51,966 nucleotides of DNA, from the NCBI GenBank assembly GCA_024694625.1, contig JAILJP010000025.1, positions 1-51,966 on the forward strand, written 5' to 3'. Within the stretch, counting starts at the first letter, position 1; every line of letters starts with the position of its first letter. Of the stretch, positions 31,888 to 39,576 are shown piece by piece. This stretch comes from Lachnospiraceae bacterium (GTDB lineage Bacteria; Bacillota; Clostridia; Lachnospirales; Lachnospiraceae). The notes beneath the pieces are model-generated. The model saw only the letters and a list, made by a program, of their open reading frames with translations. It was not told where the DNA came from and did no database searches. Position numbers and translations under genes: made by a program.

Positions 31888-32616
31888 ATGAAGAAAAAAC
31901 TTACATTTCTTGCCTGCTGCTTAGCTGTAATGTTTGTTTTTGGAGCATGTTCATCCAAAGAAGATGTAACCTACGGTGGTTATACAGAAGAACAGTTGGA
32001 AGCATCTGCGCAAAATACTGCGACTTCTTTGATGTCATTGAGTCAGGAAGAAGTAATACAGTATGTTTCTTACTACGAAGCACAGGTAAAAGACAGTGAA
32101 GACGCTGCATTAAATTACGCTCTGATTTCCGATTGGGCAGAAGTGATGACGCAGGTCGGTGACTTTAAAGGTTATTCTGATTTTTCCGTAGACAAATCAG
32201 GAAAGACTTTAACAACAACCTTGACCTTGGATTTTGATCGTCGCGATGCCAAATTAATCTATGTATTTAATGCAAACAGTATGGAAGTTACAGCAATAAA
32301 TGTGGAACTGGTATACACTCTCGGAGAGATTATGCAAAAGGCTGCATTAAATACCGTAATGGGTATTATGACTGTATTTGTCATTCTGGTATTAATCAGT
32401 TTGGTAATCTATTGCTTCCGAATCATTCCTTATTTGGAAAAGAAGTTTGTCGGTGAAAAAGAAACTGCTACAGTTTCAGCACCTGCAGTTGCGGAAGTGT
32501 CATCTGATGAAGTTGACGATTTAGAATTGATTGCCGTAATCGCGGCTGCGATTGCCAGTGAAACAGGAACACCTACAGATTCCTTTGTTGTTCGTTCCAT
32601 TAAACGTAGATATTAA
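31888..32616 (+). CDS. OadG-like subunit with lipoprotein signal and extracellular domain
   Basis: This 242-residue protein starts with a hydrophobic signal ending in the lipobox-like VFGAC (Cys21), then about 120 residues of predicted extracellular domain (YTEEQLEASAQNTATSLMSL). A single membrane helix follows at about residues 153-175 (MGIMTVFVILVLISLVIYC), and a short cytoplasmic tail resembles the OadG/MmdD gamma subunit that holds together Na+-pumping decarboxylases. Classic OadG is only about 80-100 residues with no ectodomain, so this is a fused or extended form. The place between carboxyltransferase and biotin carrier supports the call. Confidence 0.75.
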   Translation: MKKKLTFLACCLAVMFVFGACSSKEDVTYGGYTEEQLEASAQNTATSLMSLSQEEVIQYVSYYEAQVKDSEDAALNYALISDWAEVMTQVGDFKGYSDFSVDKSGKTLTTTLTLDFDRRDAKLIYVFNANSMEVTAINVELVYTLGEIMQKAALNTVMGIMTVFVILVLISLVIYCFRIIPYLEKKFVGEKETATVSAPAVAEVSSDEVDDLELIAVIAAAIASETGTPTDSFVVRSIKRRY

Positions 32617-32635
32617 GAAATTGGAGGATTTTAAA

Positions 32636-32995
32636 ATGAAGAATTATACCATTACCGTGAACGGAAATGTTTATGATGTAACAGTAGAAGAAAAGGGTGG
32701 AAACACAAGTGCTCCCGCAGCTGCAGCTGCTCCTAAGGCTGCACCGAAAAAAGCTCAGGCATCAGGTGCCGCTGGTAGCGTAAAGATTGAAGCAGGAGCT
32801 GCAGGAAAAGTATTTAAGATTGCAGCAAATGTTGGAGCTTCCGTTAAAAAGGGTGATACCGTAGTTGTATTGGAAGTTATGAAGATGGAGACACCTGTTG
32901 TTGCTCCTTGTGACGGAACAGTAGCAAGTATCGATGTAACAGAAGGATCTCAGATTGAAGCAGGTACCCTTCTTGCAACTTTAAATGAAGCATAA
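32636..32995 (+). CDS. Biotin carboxyl carrier protein of the decarboxylase complex
   Basis: This 119-residue protein starts MKNYTITVNGNVYDVTVEEK, then has an Ala/Pro-rich flexible linker (about residues 25-48) and a biotinyl domain with VLEVMKMETPV, biotin on Lys83. It carries CO2 between the carboxyltransferases and the Na+ pump, like MmdC or the 1.3S subunit. I start at 32636 after TTGGAGGA; an upstream in-frame extension to 32552 overlaps the previous gene and is not real. Confidence 0.95.
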   Translation: MKNYTITVNGNVYDVTVEEKGGNTSAPAAAAAPKAAPKKAQASGAAGSVKIEAGAAGKVFKIAANVGASVKKGDTVVVLEVMKMETPVVAPCDGTVASIDVTEGSQIEAGTLLATLNEA

Positions 32996-33012
32996 TCGTA
33001 GGAGGCAAATAC

Positions 33013-34161
33013 ATGAGTTACGTATTGGAAACCATGTCCAATCTACTCCACCAAACAGCCTTTTTAAACCTTACCGTAGGTAACTACGTGATGATAGCCG
33101 TTGCATGTGTATTCTTGTTCTTGGCTATTAAAAAGGGATATGAACCGTTGCTTTTGGTTCCCATTGCATTCGGTATGTTGTTGGTAAATATTTATCCGGA
33201 CATCATTGCATCTCCGGAAGAGACTTCCAACGGAGTGGGAGGACTTTTATATTACTTCTATACTCTAGATGAATGGTCTATTTTACCGTCATTGATCTTC
33301 CTTGGGGTTGGTGCTATGACTGACTTTGGACCTTTGATTGCAAATCCCATCAGCTTTTTGCTTGGTGCGGCTGCGCAGATTGGTATTTTTACCGCTTACT
33401 TGCTGGCAATCCTTTTGGGATTCTCAGATCAGGCGGCTGCAGCAGTATCTATTATCGGTGGTGCTGACGGTCCTACATCCATTTTCTTAGCAGGAAAGTT
33501 AGGACAGTCTGCGTTAATGGGTCCTATTGCCGTGGCAGCGTATTCTTACATGTCATTGGTGCCCATTATTCAGCCTCCTATTATGAAGCTGTTTACGACT
33601 GAAAAAGAACGTGCAATCCATATGGAAAACTTACGTCCGGTATCGAAATTGGAACGTATTTTATTCCCGATTATTGTTACTATCATTGTATGTTTGCTTT
33701 TGCCTACCACAGCACCTTTGGTTGGTATGTTGATGTTAGGTAACTTGTTCAGAGAGTCCGGCGTTGTACGTCAGCTTTCCGATACAGCAAGTAATGCATT
33801 GATGTATATCGTAGTTATCCTGTTGGGTACTTCCGTAGGTGCATCTACATCTGCAGAAGCATTCTTGAACTGGAGTACCATTAAGATCGTTATTTTAGGT
33901 TTGGTGGCATTTGCTTTTGGTACCGCAGCCGGTGTATTGTTCGGAAAACTTTTGTGCTTCCTTACAAAAGGAAAAATCAATCCTTTGATTGGTTCTGCCG
34001 GTGTTTCCGCAGTACCTATGGCAGCCCGTGTATCTCAAAAAGTTGGAGCGGAAGCAGATCCTACCAACTTCCTTTTGATGCATGCGATGGGACCTAACGT
34101 AGCAGGTGTTATTGGTACGGCTGTTGCAGCAGGTGTATTTATGGCAATATTCGGAGTTTAA
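33013..34161 (+). CDS. oadB: Sodium ion-translocating decarboxylase, beta subunit
   Basis: This 382-residue membrane protein has about nine hydrophobic helices. It pumps Na+ outward as the carboxyl-biotin is decarboxylated. Signature regions are SLIFLGVGAMTDFGPLIANP (about residues 94-113) and SIIGGADGPTSIF (about 150-162), with the Asp that binds Na+, and a C-terminal MHAMGPNVAGVIGTAVAAG. OadB, MmdB and GcdB are alike, so the substrate cannot be told from this subunit. Confidence 0.95.
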   Translation: MSYVLETMSNLLHQTAFLNLTVGNYVMIAVACVFLFLAIKKGYEPLLLVPIAFGMLLVNIYPDIIASPEETSNGVGGLLYYFYTLDEWSILPSLIFLGVGAMTDFGPLIANPISFLLGAAAQIGIFTAYLLAILLGFSDQAAAAVSIIGGADGPTSIFLAGKLGQSALMGPIAVAAYSYMSLVPIIQPPIMKLFTTEKERAIHMENLRPVSKLERILFPIIVTIIVCLLLPTTAPLVGMLMLGNLFRESGVVRQLSDTASNALMYIVVILLGTSVGASTSAEAFLNWSTIKIVILGLVAFAFGTAAGVLFGKLLCFLTKGKINPLIGSAGVSAVPMAARVSQKVGAEADPTNFLLMHAMGPNVAGVIGTAVAAGVFMAIFGV

Positions 34162-34185
34162 TAGATATTTATGGAGGATAAACAA

Positions 34186-35604
34186 ATGGCAGATATTAGT
34201 CCTAAGCCAGTGAAAATTACAGAGACAATTCTTCGTGATGCGCATCAGTCTTTGATTGCCACCCGTATGCCAACATCCATTATGCTTCCTATTGTGGACA
34301 AGATGGATCAGGTAGGTTACAACGCTGTTGAATGTTGGGGCGGCGCTACATTCGATGCTTGCTTGCGCTTCTTGAAAGAAGATCCTTGGGATCGTCTTCG
34401 TAAGCTTCGTGATGGTTTTAAAAATACAAAATTACAGATGTTATTCCGTGGACAGAATATCTTGGGATATTCTCAGTATCCCGATGATGTAGTGGAATAT
34501 TTCGTTCAGAAATCCATTGCAAACGGAATCGACATTATTCGTATCTTTGACTGCTTGAATGATATTCGAAATCTTCAGACAGCAGTTAATGCGACCAACA
34601 AAGAAAAAGGTCACGCACAGGTAGCACTTTCCTATACTTTGGGAGAAGCTTACACCCTTGATTATTGGAAAGATATGGCAAAGAGAATTGAAGATATGGG
34701 TGCTAGCTCAATCTGTATCAAAGATATGGCCGGTCTTTTGGTTCCTGCTAAAGCTTACGAGTTGGTAGGCGCATTAAAGGAATCTACAAGCCTTCCCATT
34801 GAGTTGCATACACATTATACTTCCGGTGTTGCTTCTATGACCTACTTAAAGGCAGTAGAAGCTGGATGTGATATTATCGACTGTGCTATGTCACCTTTTG
34901 CCCTTGGAACATCTCAGCCTGCTACAGAAGTTATGGCAGCTGCATTTGAGGGTACACCTTATGCAACAGGATTTGATCAGGAACTTTTATCAGAAATCGC
35001 TGATTACTTCCGTCCTTACAGAGAAGAATGTATTGAAAACGGCCTTTTGTCTACAAAGGTATTAGGCGTAAACATCAACACACTTCGTTATCAGGTTCCC
35101 GGTGGTATGCTTTCTAACTTGATTAGCCAGTTGAAAGAGCAGGGTAAGGAAGACAAGCTTCGTGAAGTATTAGAAGAAGTGCCTCGCGTTCGTAAAGATT
35201 TGGGTGAGCCTCCTTTGGTTACACCTTCATCTCAGATTGTTGGTACTCAGGCAGTATTTAACGTATTAATGGGTGAGCGTTACAAAGTTGCTACAGAGCA
35301 GACCAAGGATATTTTACTTGGTAAGTACGGACAGACTGTAAAGCCTTTCAATCCTGAAGTGGTTGAAAAGGTATTGGGAGATGACAAAGATAAAGCCATC
35401 ACCTGTCGTCCTGCAGATTTGATTGAGCCCGGCTTGAAGAAATTTGAAGAAGAATGTGCACAGTGGAAACAGCAGGATGAAGATGTTTTATCTTATGCAT
35501 TGTTCCCTAAGGTTGCTACAGAGTTCTTTGAATACCGTCAGGCACAGCAGACTCATGTAGATCCTGCAAAGGCTGATAAAGCAAATGGAGCCTATCCAGT
35601 ATAA
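34186..35604 (+). CDS. oadA: Oxaloacetate decarboxylase alpha / 5S-type carboxyltransferase
   Basis: This 472-residue TIM-barrel carboxyltransferase moves CO2 between pyruvate/oxaloacetate and biotin. The metal- and substrate-binding ITETILRDAHQSLIATRM comes at the N terminus and ELHTHYTSGVA near residue 205. It lacks the C-terminal biotin domain of long OadA, since the carrier is a separate gene; this is the size of the transcarboxylase 5S subunit. I start at 34186, seven bases after GGAGGA. Upstream starts (34171) overlap the ribosome site. The gene ends the operon at a strong terminator. Confidence 0.92.
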   Translation: MADISPKPVKITETILRDAHQSLIATRMPTSIMLPIVDKMDQVGYNAVECWGGATFDACLRFLKEDPWDRLRKLRDGFKNTKLQMLFRGQNILGYSQYPDDVVEYFVQKSIANGIDIIRIFDCLNDIRNLQTAVNATNKEKGHAQVALSYTLGEAYTLDYWKDMAKRIEDMGASSICIKDMAGLLVPAKAYELVGALKESTSLPIELHTHYTSGVASMTYLKAVEAGCDIIDCAMSPFALGTSQPATEVMAAAFEGTPYATGFDQELLSEIADYFRPYREECIENGLLSTKVLGVNINTLRYQVPGGMLSNLISQLKEQGKEDKLREVLEEVPRVRKDLGEPPLVTPSSQIVGTQAVFNVLMGERYKVATEQTKDILLGKYGQTVKPFNPEVVEKVLGDDKDKAITCRPADLIEPGLKKFEEECAQWKQQDEDVLSYALFPKVATEFFEYRQAQQTHVDPAKADKANGAYPV

Positions 35605-35641
35605 TAGAAAAGTATTGTTTTAAAATAAATACAATGTTAAT

Positions 35642-35671
35642 AAAAAGGACACATTCCGGTGTGTCCTTTTT
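35642..35671 (+). terminator. Terminator of the decarboxylase operon
   Basis: AAAAAGGACACA (35642-35653) pairs perfectly with TGTGTCCTTTTT (35660-35671), loop TTCCGG. Confidence 0.93.
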
Positions 35672-35684
35672 GTGTCCTTTAAGG

Positions 35685-35693
35685 TGTTATACT
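35685..35693 (+). promoter_or_regulatory. Extended -10 promoter for a possible small RNA
   Basis: TGT followed by TATACT (35688-35693). No clear -35 box; it falls in the preceding terminator tail. Predicted start near 35700. Confidence 0.4.
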
Positions 35694-35754
35694 TACTTCA
35701 GTAATGAGCGAGATATAAGAGTGACTCCTTAAACGCTCATTAACATATACATTC

Positions 35755-35800
35755 TTTCGTCTTACGAAAAATTTTAGCGCATGATTTTTTCGTAACGAAA
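35755..35800 (+). repeat. Two TTTCGT-n-ACGAAA palindromes
   Basis: TTTCGT-CTT-ACGAAA (35755-35769) and TTTCGT-A-ACGAAA (35788-35800) start 33 bases apart, about three helical turns. They may be a paired operator, or alternative RNA pairing partners. Confidence 0.6.
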
Positions 35801-35825
35801 TTGTGTTCCATATTTCCTCAAGATG

Positions 35826-35852
35826 AAAGGGAGCGGACCGCCGCTCCTTTTC
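35826..35852 (+). terminator. Terminator-like hairpin at the end of the candidate RNA
   Basis: AAAGGGAGCGG pairs with CCGCTCCTTTT (one G-T pair) around ACCG. The T run is short but within the arm. Confidence 0.7.
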
Positions 35853-35905
35853 GATTGCTCAAAACTCTGAATTCCTTATTTTTCTGCCATATTTTCCAAT
35901 GTTAT

Positions 35906-35913
35906 GATACAAT
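35906..35913 (+). promoter_or_regulatory. Possible promoter of the 175-residue membrane protein gene
   Basis: A TACAAT -10 box (35908-35913) is preceded by TGA (35905-35907), giving an extended -10. The -35 region is poor. Confidence 0.4.
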
Positions 35914-35940
35914 CAAATTAGATTTTGAAAGGGGATTACC

Positions 35941-36468
35941 ATGGCACAATTACGAATCGTTGACGGGTTTATGTTTTCAAATGAAGAGGAGTATAAGCAG
36001 GCTTTAAAAGAGCAAAAAGCTGTTAAGTACTTAAAACAGCAGATGCAAGGAAAAACAGCTTCAGATATTCTAAAAATTTATCAACAGCTGTTGGAACAAA
36101 AATTATTTAAGACAGAAGTAGGATACGCATTTTTACATGACGTATTTGTTTCTTTGCAATATCAAAAATCCCTTTCGGGAACGGAAATTCCTGTAATTAA
36201 ATTAGAAGCAAAAGAACCTGTGGTGGTTACAAAAGAAGTAAAACAGCCTGTGAAAGGTAATAGCTCTTCTCAGGTGAAGGCACTACGCATTATGGTTGTG
36301 GCCCTTCTTGTACTGGTGATTTCTATGTTTGGAATTACATTGACAAGTACTTCGCCCACCATTTTGGATTATGAGACAAAACTTCAAAACAAATATGCCT
36401 CTTGGGAACAGGAACTTACACAAAGAGAGGCTGCTTTGACACAGAGAGAGGCACAGTTAAATCAATAG
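35941..36468 (+). CDS. Hypothetical single-pass membrane protein with coiled-coil tail
   Basis: This 175-residue protein is not recognised. The N-terminal 95 residues are charged and helical (EEEYKQALKEQKAVKYLKQQ; later KIYQQLLEQKLFKTEVGYAF). A Val/Lys-rich linker leads to one membrane helix at about residues 115-137 (LRIMVVALLVLVISMFGITL). The end repeats WEQELTQREAALTQREAQL, a short coiled coil. With no signal peptide the N terminus is probably cytoplasmic. It is 57 bases upstream of a two-component system. The start follows GAAAGGGGA. Confidence 0.7.
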   Translation: MAQLRIVDGFMFSNEEEYKQALKEQKAVKYLKQQMQGKTASDILKIYQQLLEQKLFKTEVGYAFLHDVFVSLQYQKSLSGTEIPVIKLEAKEPVVVTKEVKQPVKGNSSSQVKALRIMVVALLVLVISMFGITLTSTSPTILDYETKLQNKYASWEQELTQREAALTQREAQLNQ

Positions 36469-36525
36469 ATTTTCACATTTTTTTAACAATTACGTGGTAC
36501 ATTGGATGCATAGGAGGATACAGCA

Positions 36526-37209
36526 GTGAATCAAATCAAAGTTTTAATTGTGGATGATGAAGCCAGACTTCGTAAATTGGTAAAGGACTTTTTGGTACGT
36601 GAAAACTATGACGTATTGGAAGCCGGTGATGGACAGGAAGGGTTGGATATGTTTATGGATCATCCTGATATTGCCCTTGTGTTATTGGATGTTATGATGC
36701 CGAGATTAAACGGTTTTGATGTATTAAAAGCGATTCGCCAAACATCGGATGTGCCTGTGATTATGCTTACAGCAAAAGGTGAAGAAGAAGACGAGTTGAC
36801 TGGTTTTTCTCTTGGTGTGGACGAATATATTTCCAAGCCTTTTTCTCCAAAGGTTTTGGTGGCAAGAGTAAATGCGGTACTTCGCCGTGCCGGAGAGTCT
36901 ATGGATGAGCAAAAATTATTGTCCATTGGCGGCATTGAAATGTCAATCGATGCTCATGAAGTTATGGTTGATGGCAAACGTCTAGATCTTTCCGTAAAAG
37001 AATTTGAACTTTTGGAATACTTTATCCGAAATAAAGGTATCGCCTTGTCCAGAGAAAAAATTCTAAACAGTGTTTGGGATTATGATTATTTTGGAGATGC
37101 CAGAACCATCGATACCCATGTGAAAAAGCTTCGCAGCAAAATGGGTGATAAAGGTGAATATATAAAAACTATTTGGGGAATGGGTTATAAATTTGAAGTG
37201 GAAGAATAA
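36526..37209 (+). CDS. OmpR/PhoB-type response regulator
   Basis: This 227-residue regulator has a receiver domain (residues 1-118) with phospho-acceptor Asp55 in LLDVMMPRLNG and Lys in YISKPFSP. The winged-helix DNA-binding domain (about 128-225) contains LSVKEFELLEYFI and RTIDTHVKKLRSKMG. GTG start after AGGAGG. The histidine kinase gene overlaps its 3' end by 17 bases, so the two are a coupled pair. Target genes are unknown. Confidence 0.95.
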   Translation: MNQIKVLIVDDEARLRKLVKDFLVRENYDVLEAGDGQEGLDMFMDHPDIALVLLDVMMPRLNGFDVLKAIRQTSDVPVIMLTAKGEEEDELTGFSLGVDEYISKPFSPKVLVARVNAVLRRAGESMDEQKLLSIGGIEMSIDAHEVMVDGKRLDLSVKEFELLEYFIRNKGIALSREKILNSVWDYDYFGDARTIDTHVKKLRSKMGDKGEYIKTIWGMGYKFEVEE

Positions 37210-38677
37210 AAAGAAAAAAAGCATCCGAAATCAGCTATCGATTTCTATTATTTTGGTGGTAGTAGGAATCTTATTTATGATCTTTCTTTTAAATACTACC
37301 TTACTTGGACAGATCTATCTCTATTCCAAACAAAAAGCCATGGTTTCTACCTTCCAGGCATTAAATCAGGCTGCAGAAAATGATGAGTTGTATACGGATG
37401 ATTATTATCTGACCTTTGAGGCAATGATATCCAAGGAGAATCTTTCTACCATTGTGATGTCTTCTGATGGAACAGTTTGCCTTGCCAGTCAAAATGATTA
37501 CGATTTGATCAAGAGTCAGATGTATATGATTCTGTTCGGTGGATCCGGGAAAAGTCCCTGGTTAAATATTGAGGAAGAGGATTGCACCATAGAAAGGTTG
37601 ACCGATGATCGAAACAATCAGGAATATCTTATCCTTTGGGGGATCCTAAAAGACGGAAATATCGTTATGATGCGTACAACAGTGGCCAGCTTACATGAAA
37701 GTGCAAAAGTAACCAACCGGTTTTTGATTTATGTGGGAGTATTTGGCATCTTGGTTTCTGTTGTGGTGGCTAGAATTCTTTCCGGTTACTTAACCAAACC
37801 CCTTCATGAATTGACCGAGATTTCTGAAAAAATGACACAATTGGATTTCAATGCCAAGTATGTGCCAAAAAATACCGCAAATGAAGTGGATCGTTTGGGT
37901 ATTCATATGAACAAACTTTCCGAATCATTGGAAGAGGCCATCGGTGATTTGAAAAAGGCAAATTTGGAACTACAACATGATTTGGAAATTAAGGACAAAA
38001 CTGAAGAAATGCGAAAAGAGTTTTTGTCCAATGTTTCCCATGAATTAAAGACTCCAATCGCCGTGATTCAAGGTTATGCCGAAGGTCTTGCGGAAGGTGT
38101 GATTGAGGACAAAGAAAGCCAGAAATACTACTGTGAAGTGATTGTGGATGAAGCCAAACGTATGAATACTATGGTGAAACAGCTTTTGGCCTTAAACCAG
38201 ATCGAATACGGTCATGACAACGTAAACATGGAACATATTATGTTGAAAGCCATGGTAGAGGGAATCGTTGCTTCCAACAAAATCCTTGCAGATCAAAGTG
38301 AGGTTTCTATTGTTGTAGAGGACTTTGATGAAGTACAGGTTTGGGCGGACGAATTCTTCGCGGAACAGGTGCTTTCCAATTACATCACCAATGCCATTCA
38401 CTATGCGAAATATGACAAGCAGGTGCGCATAAAAGTAATAGAAAAAGAAAAAGATGTGCGAATCTGCGTATTTAATACCGGGGATCCCATCCCCGAAGAT
38501 AGTATCCAGCGAATCTGGGAAAAATTCTACAAGGTAGATAAGGCCAGAACCAGAGCTTATGGCGGCAGTGGAATCGGATTATCCGTTGTAAAAGCCGTTA
38601 TGGATTCCTTCCATAAGGAATGCGGTGTTACGAATTACGAAAACGGTGTGGAATTTTGGTTTGAATTGGATAAATAA
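37193..38677 (+). CDS. Sensor histidine kinase
   Basis: This membrane kinase of about 494 residues has a membrane helix at about residues 17-38, an extracellular sensor of about 125 residues, and a second helix at about 173-193. A HAMP domain follows (LTKPLHELTEISEKM), then the HisKA motif FLSNVSHELKTPIAVIQGY with His283. The ATP-binding domain has NYITNAIHYAKYD and GGSGIGLSVVKAVMDSF. The start is uncertain: the frame offers TTG at 37193, inside the regulator gene, with no ribosome site, and no ATG or GTG before the first helix. Coupled translation from the TTG seems most likely. Confidence 0.93.
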   Translation: MKWKNKKKKSIRNQLSISIILVVVGILFMIFLLNTTLLGQIYLYSKQKAMVSTFQALNQAAENDELYTDDYYLTFEAMISKENLSTIVMSSDGTVCLASQNDYDLIKSQMYMILFGGSGKSPWLNIEEEDCTIERLTDDRNNQEYLILWGILKDGNIVMMRTTVASLHESAKVTNRFLIYVGVFGILVSVVVARILSGYLTKPLHELTEISEKMTQLDFNAKYVPKNTANEVDRLGIHMNKLSESLEEAIGDLKKANLELQHDLEIKDKTEEMRKEFLSNVSHELKTPIAVIQGYAEGLAEGVIEDKESQKYYCEVIVDEAKRMNTMVKQLLALNQIEYGHDNVNMEHIMLKAMVEGIVASNKILADQSEVSIVVEDFDEVQVWADEFFAEQVLSNYITNAIHYAKYDKQVRIKVIEKEKDVRICVFNTGDPIPEDSIQRIWEKFYKVDKARTRAYGGSGIGLSVVKAVMDSFHKECGVTNYENGVEFWFELDK

Positions 38678-38710
38678 AGGGAAAAATATGAATGAATTGT
38701 GCTAAATTTG

Positions 38711-38739
38711 TTGAATATTTAGTTTAAGAATGATAAAGT
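38711..38739 (+). promoter_or_regulatory. Possible promoter of the lipoprotein gene
   Basis: TTGAAT (38711-38716), 17 bases, TAAAGT (38734-38739). The -10 is imperfect. Confidence 0.4.
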
Positions 38740-38777
38740 TATAGTAATATGTAACAGAAAAAGGCGGGAGATTAATT

Positions 38778-39530
38778 TTGAAAAAGAAAAAATTAATTTT
38801 TTATGTCCTATGTTTGACAATTACATTTCTTTGCACCGGATGTGCTAAAGTTTATGAGTTGTCTGAAGAAGAGGAAAATACAATCGCTGTTTATTGTGCG
38901 AAAACTGTTTCCAAGTTTAATTCCACAAAGCAACAGGGATATGTAAATCTAATAGAAGATACGGATAGCAGTGACACTACTTCGGAGGAGACTCCTGTGG
39001 AAGAGGTTACAGAAGACCCTTCAGCTACAGAAGAAACTCCTGTTGAAGAAACTACCGAGCCTGTATCCGAAGAAACCGATGGCACAGATCCTACTGTGAC
39101 AGAAGAGGCAGAGCCTACGAATTCCGCTAGTCTTACTGACGCATTTGGGATTGTCGGCTTAAACTTCGCATTTAAAAACAGTGTAGAAATGTCATATTAC
39201 TCTATGGGTGGATATTATGATATCACCCCTCAAAGCGGAAATGACTTTTTGGTAATAACATTCGATGTAACAAATACCACGGATAGCGATATTGTTGTTG
39301 ATATACCGTCTACCGGCATCAAATTTAAAGCATCTGCAGGAGGTGCATCCAATACAGCGGATAACACCATCCTTTTAAATGATTTAAGCGTGTTTAGTGG
39401 CACAGTTGAAGCAGGAACTACTGAGGAGTTGGTCCTTTTGTTTCAATTTAAACCGGAGAACTTAAGTGATTTAAGTTCACTTAAATTGCAGATGATGCAG
39501 GGGGATACCACGACAAATATTGAATTCTGA
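38778..39530 (+). CDS. Predicted lipoprotein with acidic Thr/Glu/Pro-rich linker
   Basis: This 250-residue exported protein starts at TTG (38778), seven bases after GGGAG. The signal peptide ends in the lipobox-like LCTGC (Cys22). A repetitive TEETPVEE-type linker covers about residues 65-115. The C-terminal part resembles a DUF4352-like beta-sandwich: FLVITFDVTNTTDSDIVVDI and ELVLLFQFKPENLSDLSSLK. Function unknown. It lies between a sensor kinase and cheV, but nothing ties it to either. Confidence 0.75.
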   Translation: MKKKKLIFYVLCLTITFLCTGCAKVYELSEEEENTIAVYCAKTVSKFNSTKQQGYVNLIEDTDSSDTTSEETPVEEVTEDPSATEETPVEETTEPVSEETDGTDPTVTEEAEPTNSASLTDAFGIVGLNFAFKNSVEMSYYSMGGYYDITPQSGNDFLVITFDVTNTTDSDIVVDIPSTGIKFKASAGGASNTADNTILLNDLSVFSGTVEAGTTEELVLLFQFKPENLSDLSSLKLQMMQGDTTTNIEF

Positions 39531-39576
39531 TATTAGATTCAGGTATTTCATACATTAGAACTGGGAGGAGAAAAGA

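Larger units (their letters stand above)
35699..35852 (+). ncRNA. Candidate structured small RNA in the gene-free stretch
   Basis: The stretch 35605-35940 has no credible gene. After the operon terminator it holds a possible promoter, then TAATGAGCG (35702-35710) pairing with CGCTCATTA (35734-35742). Two palindromes follow, TTTCGTCTTACGAAA (35755-35769) and TTTCGTAACGAAA (35788-35800), and then a GC-rich hairpin GGAGCGG-ACCG-CCGCTCC with TTTT (to 35851). Promoter, structures and terminator together suggest a transcript of about 150 bases. The longest reading frames inside are a few codons. No named RNA family was recognised; a regulatory leader that ends early is the alternative. Confidence 0.4.
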
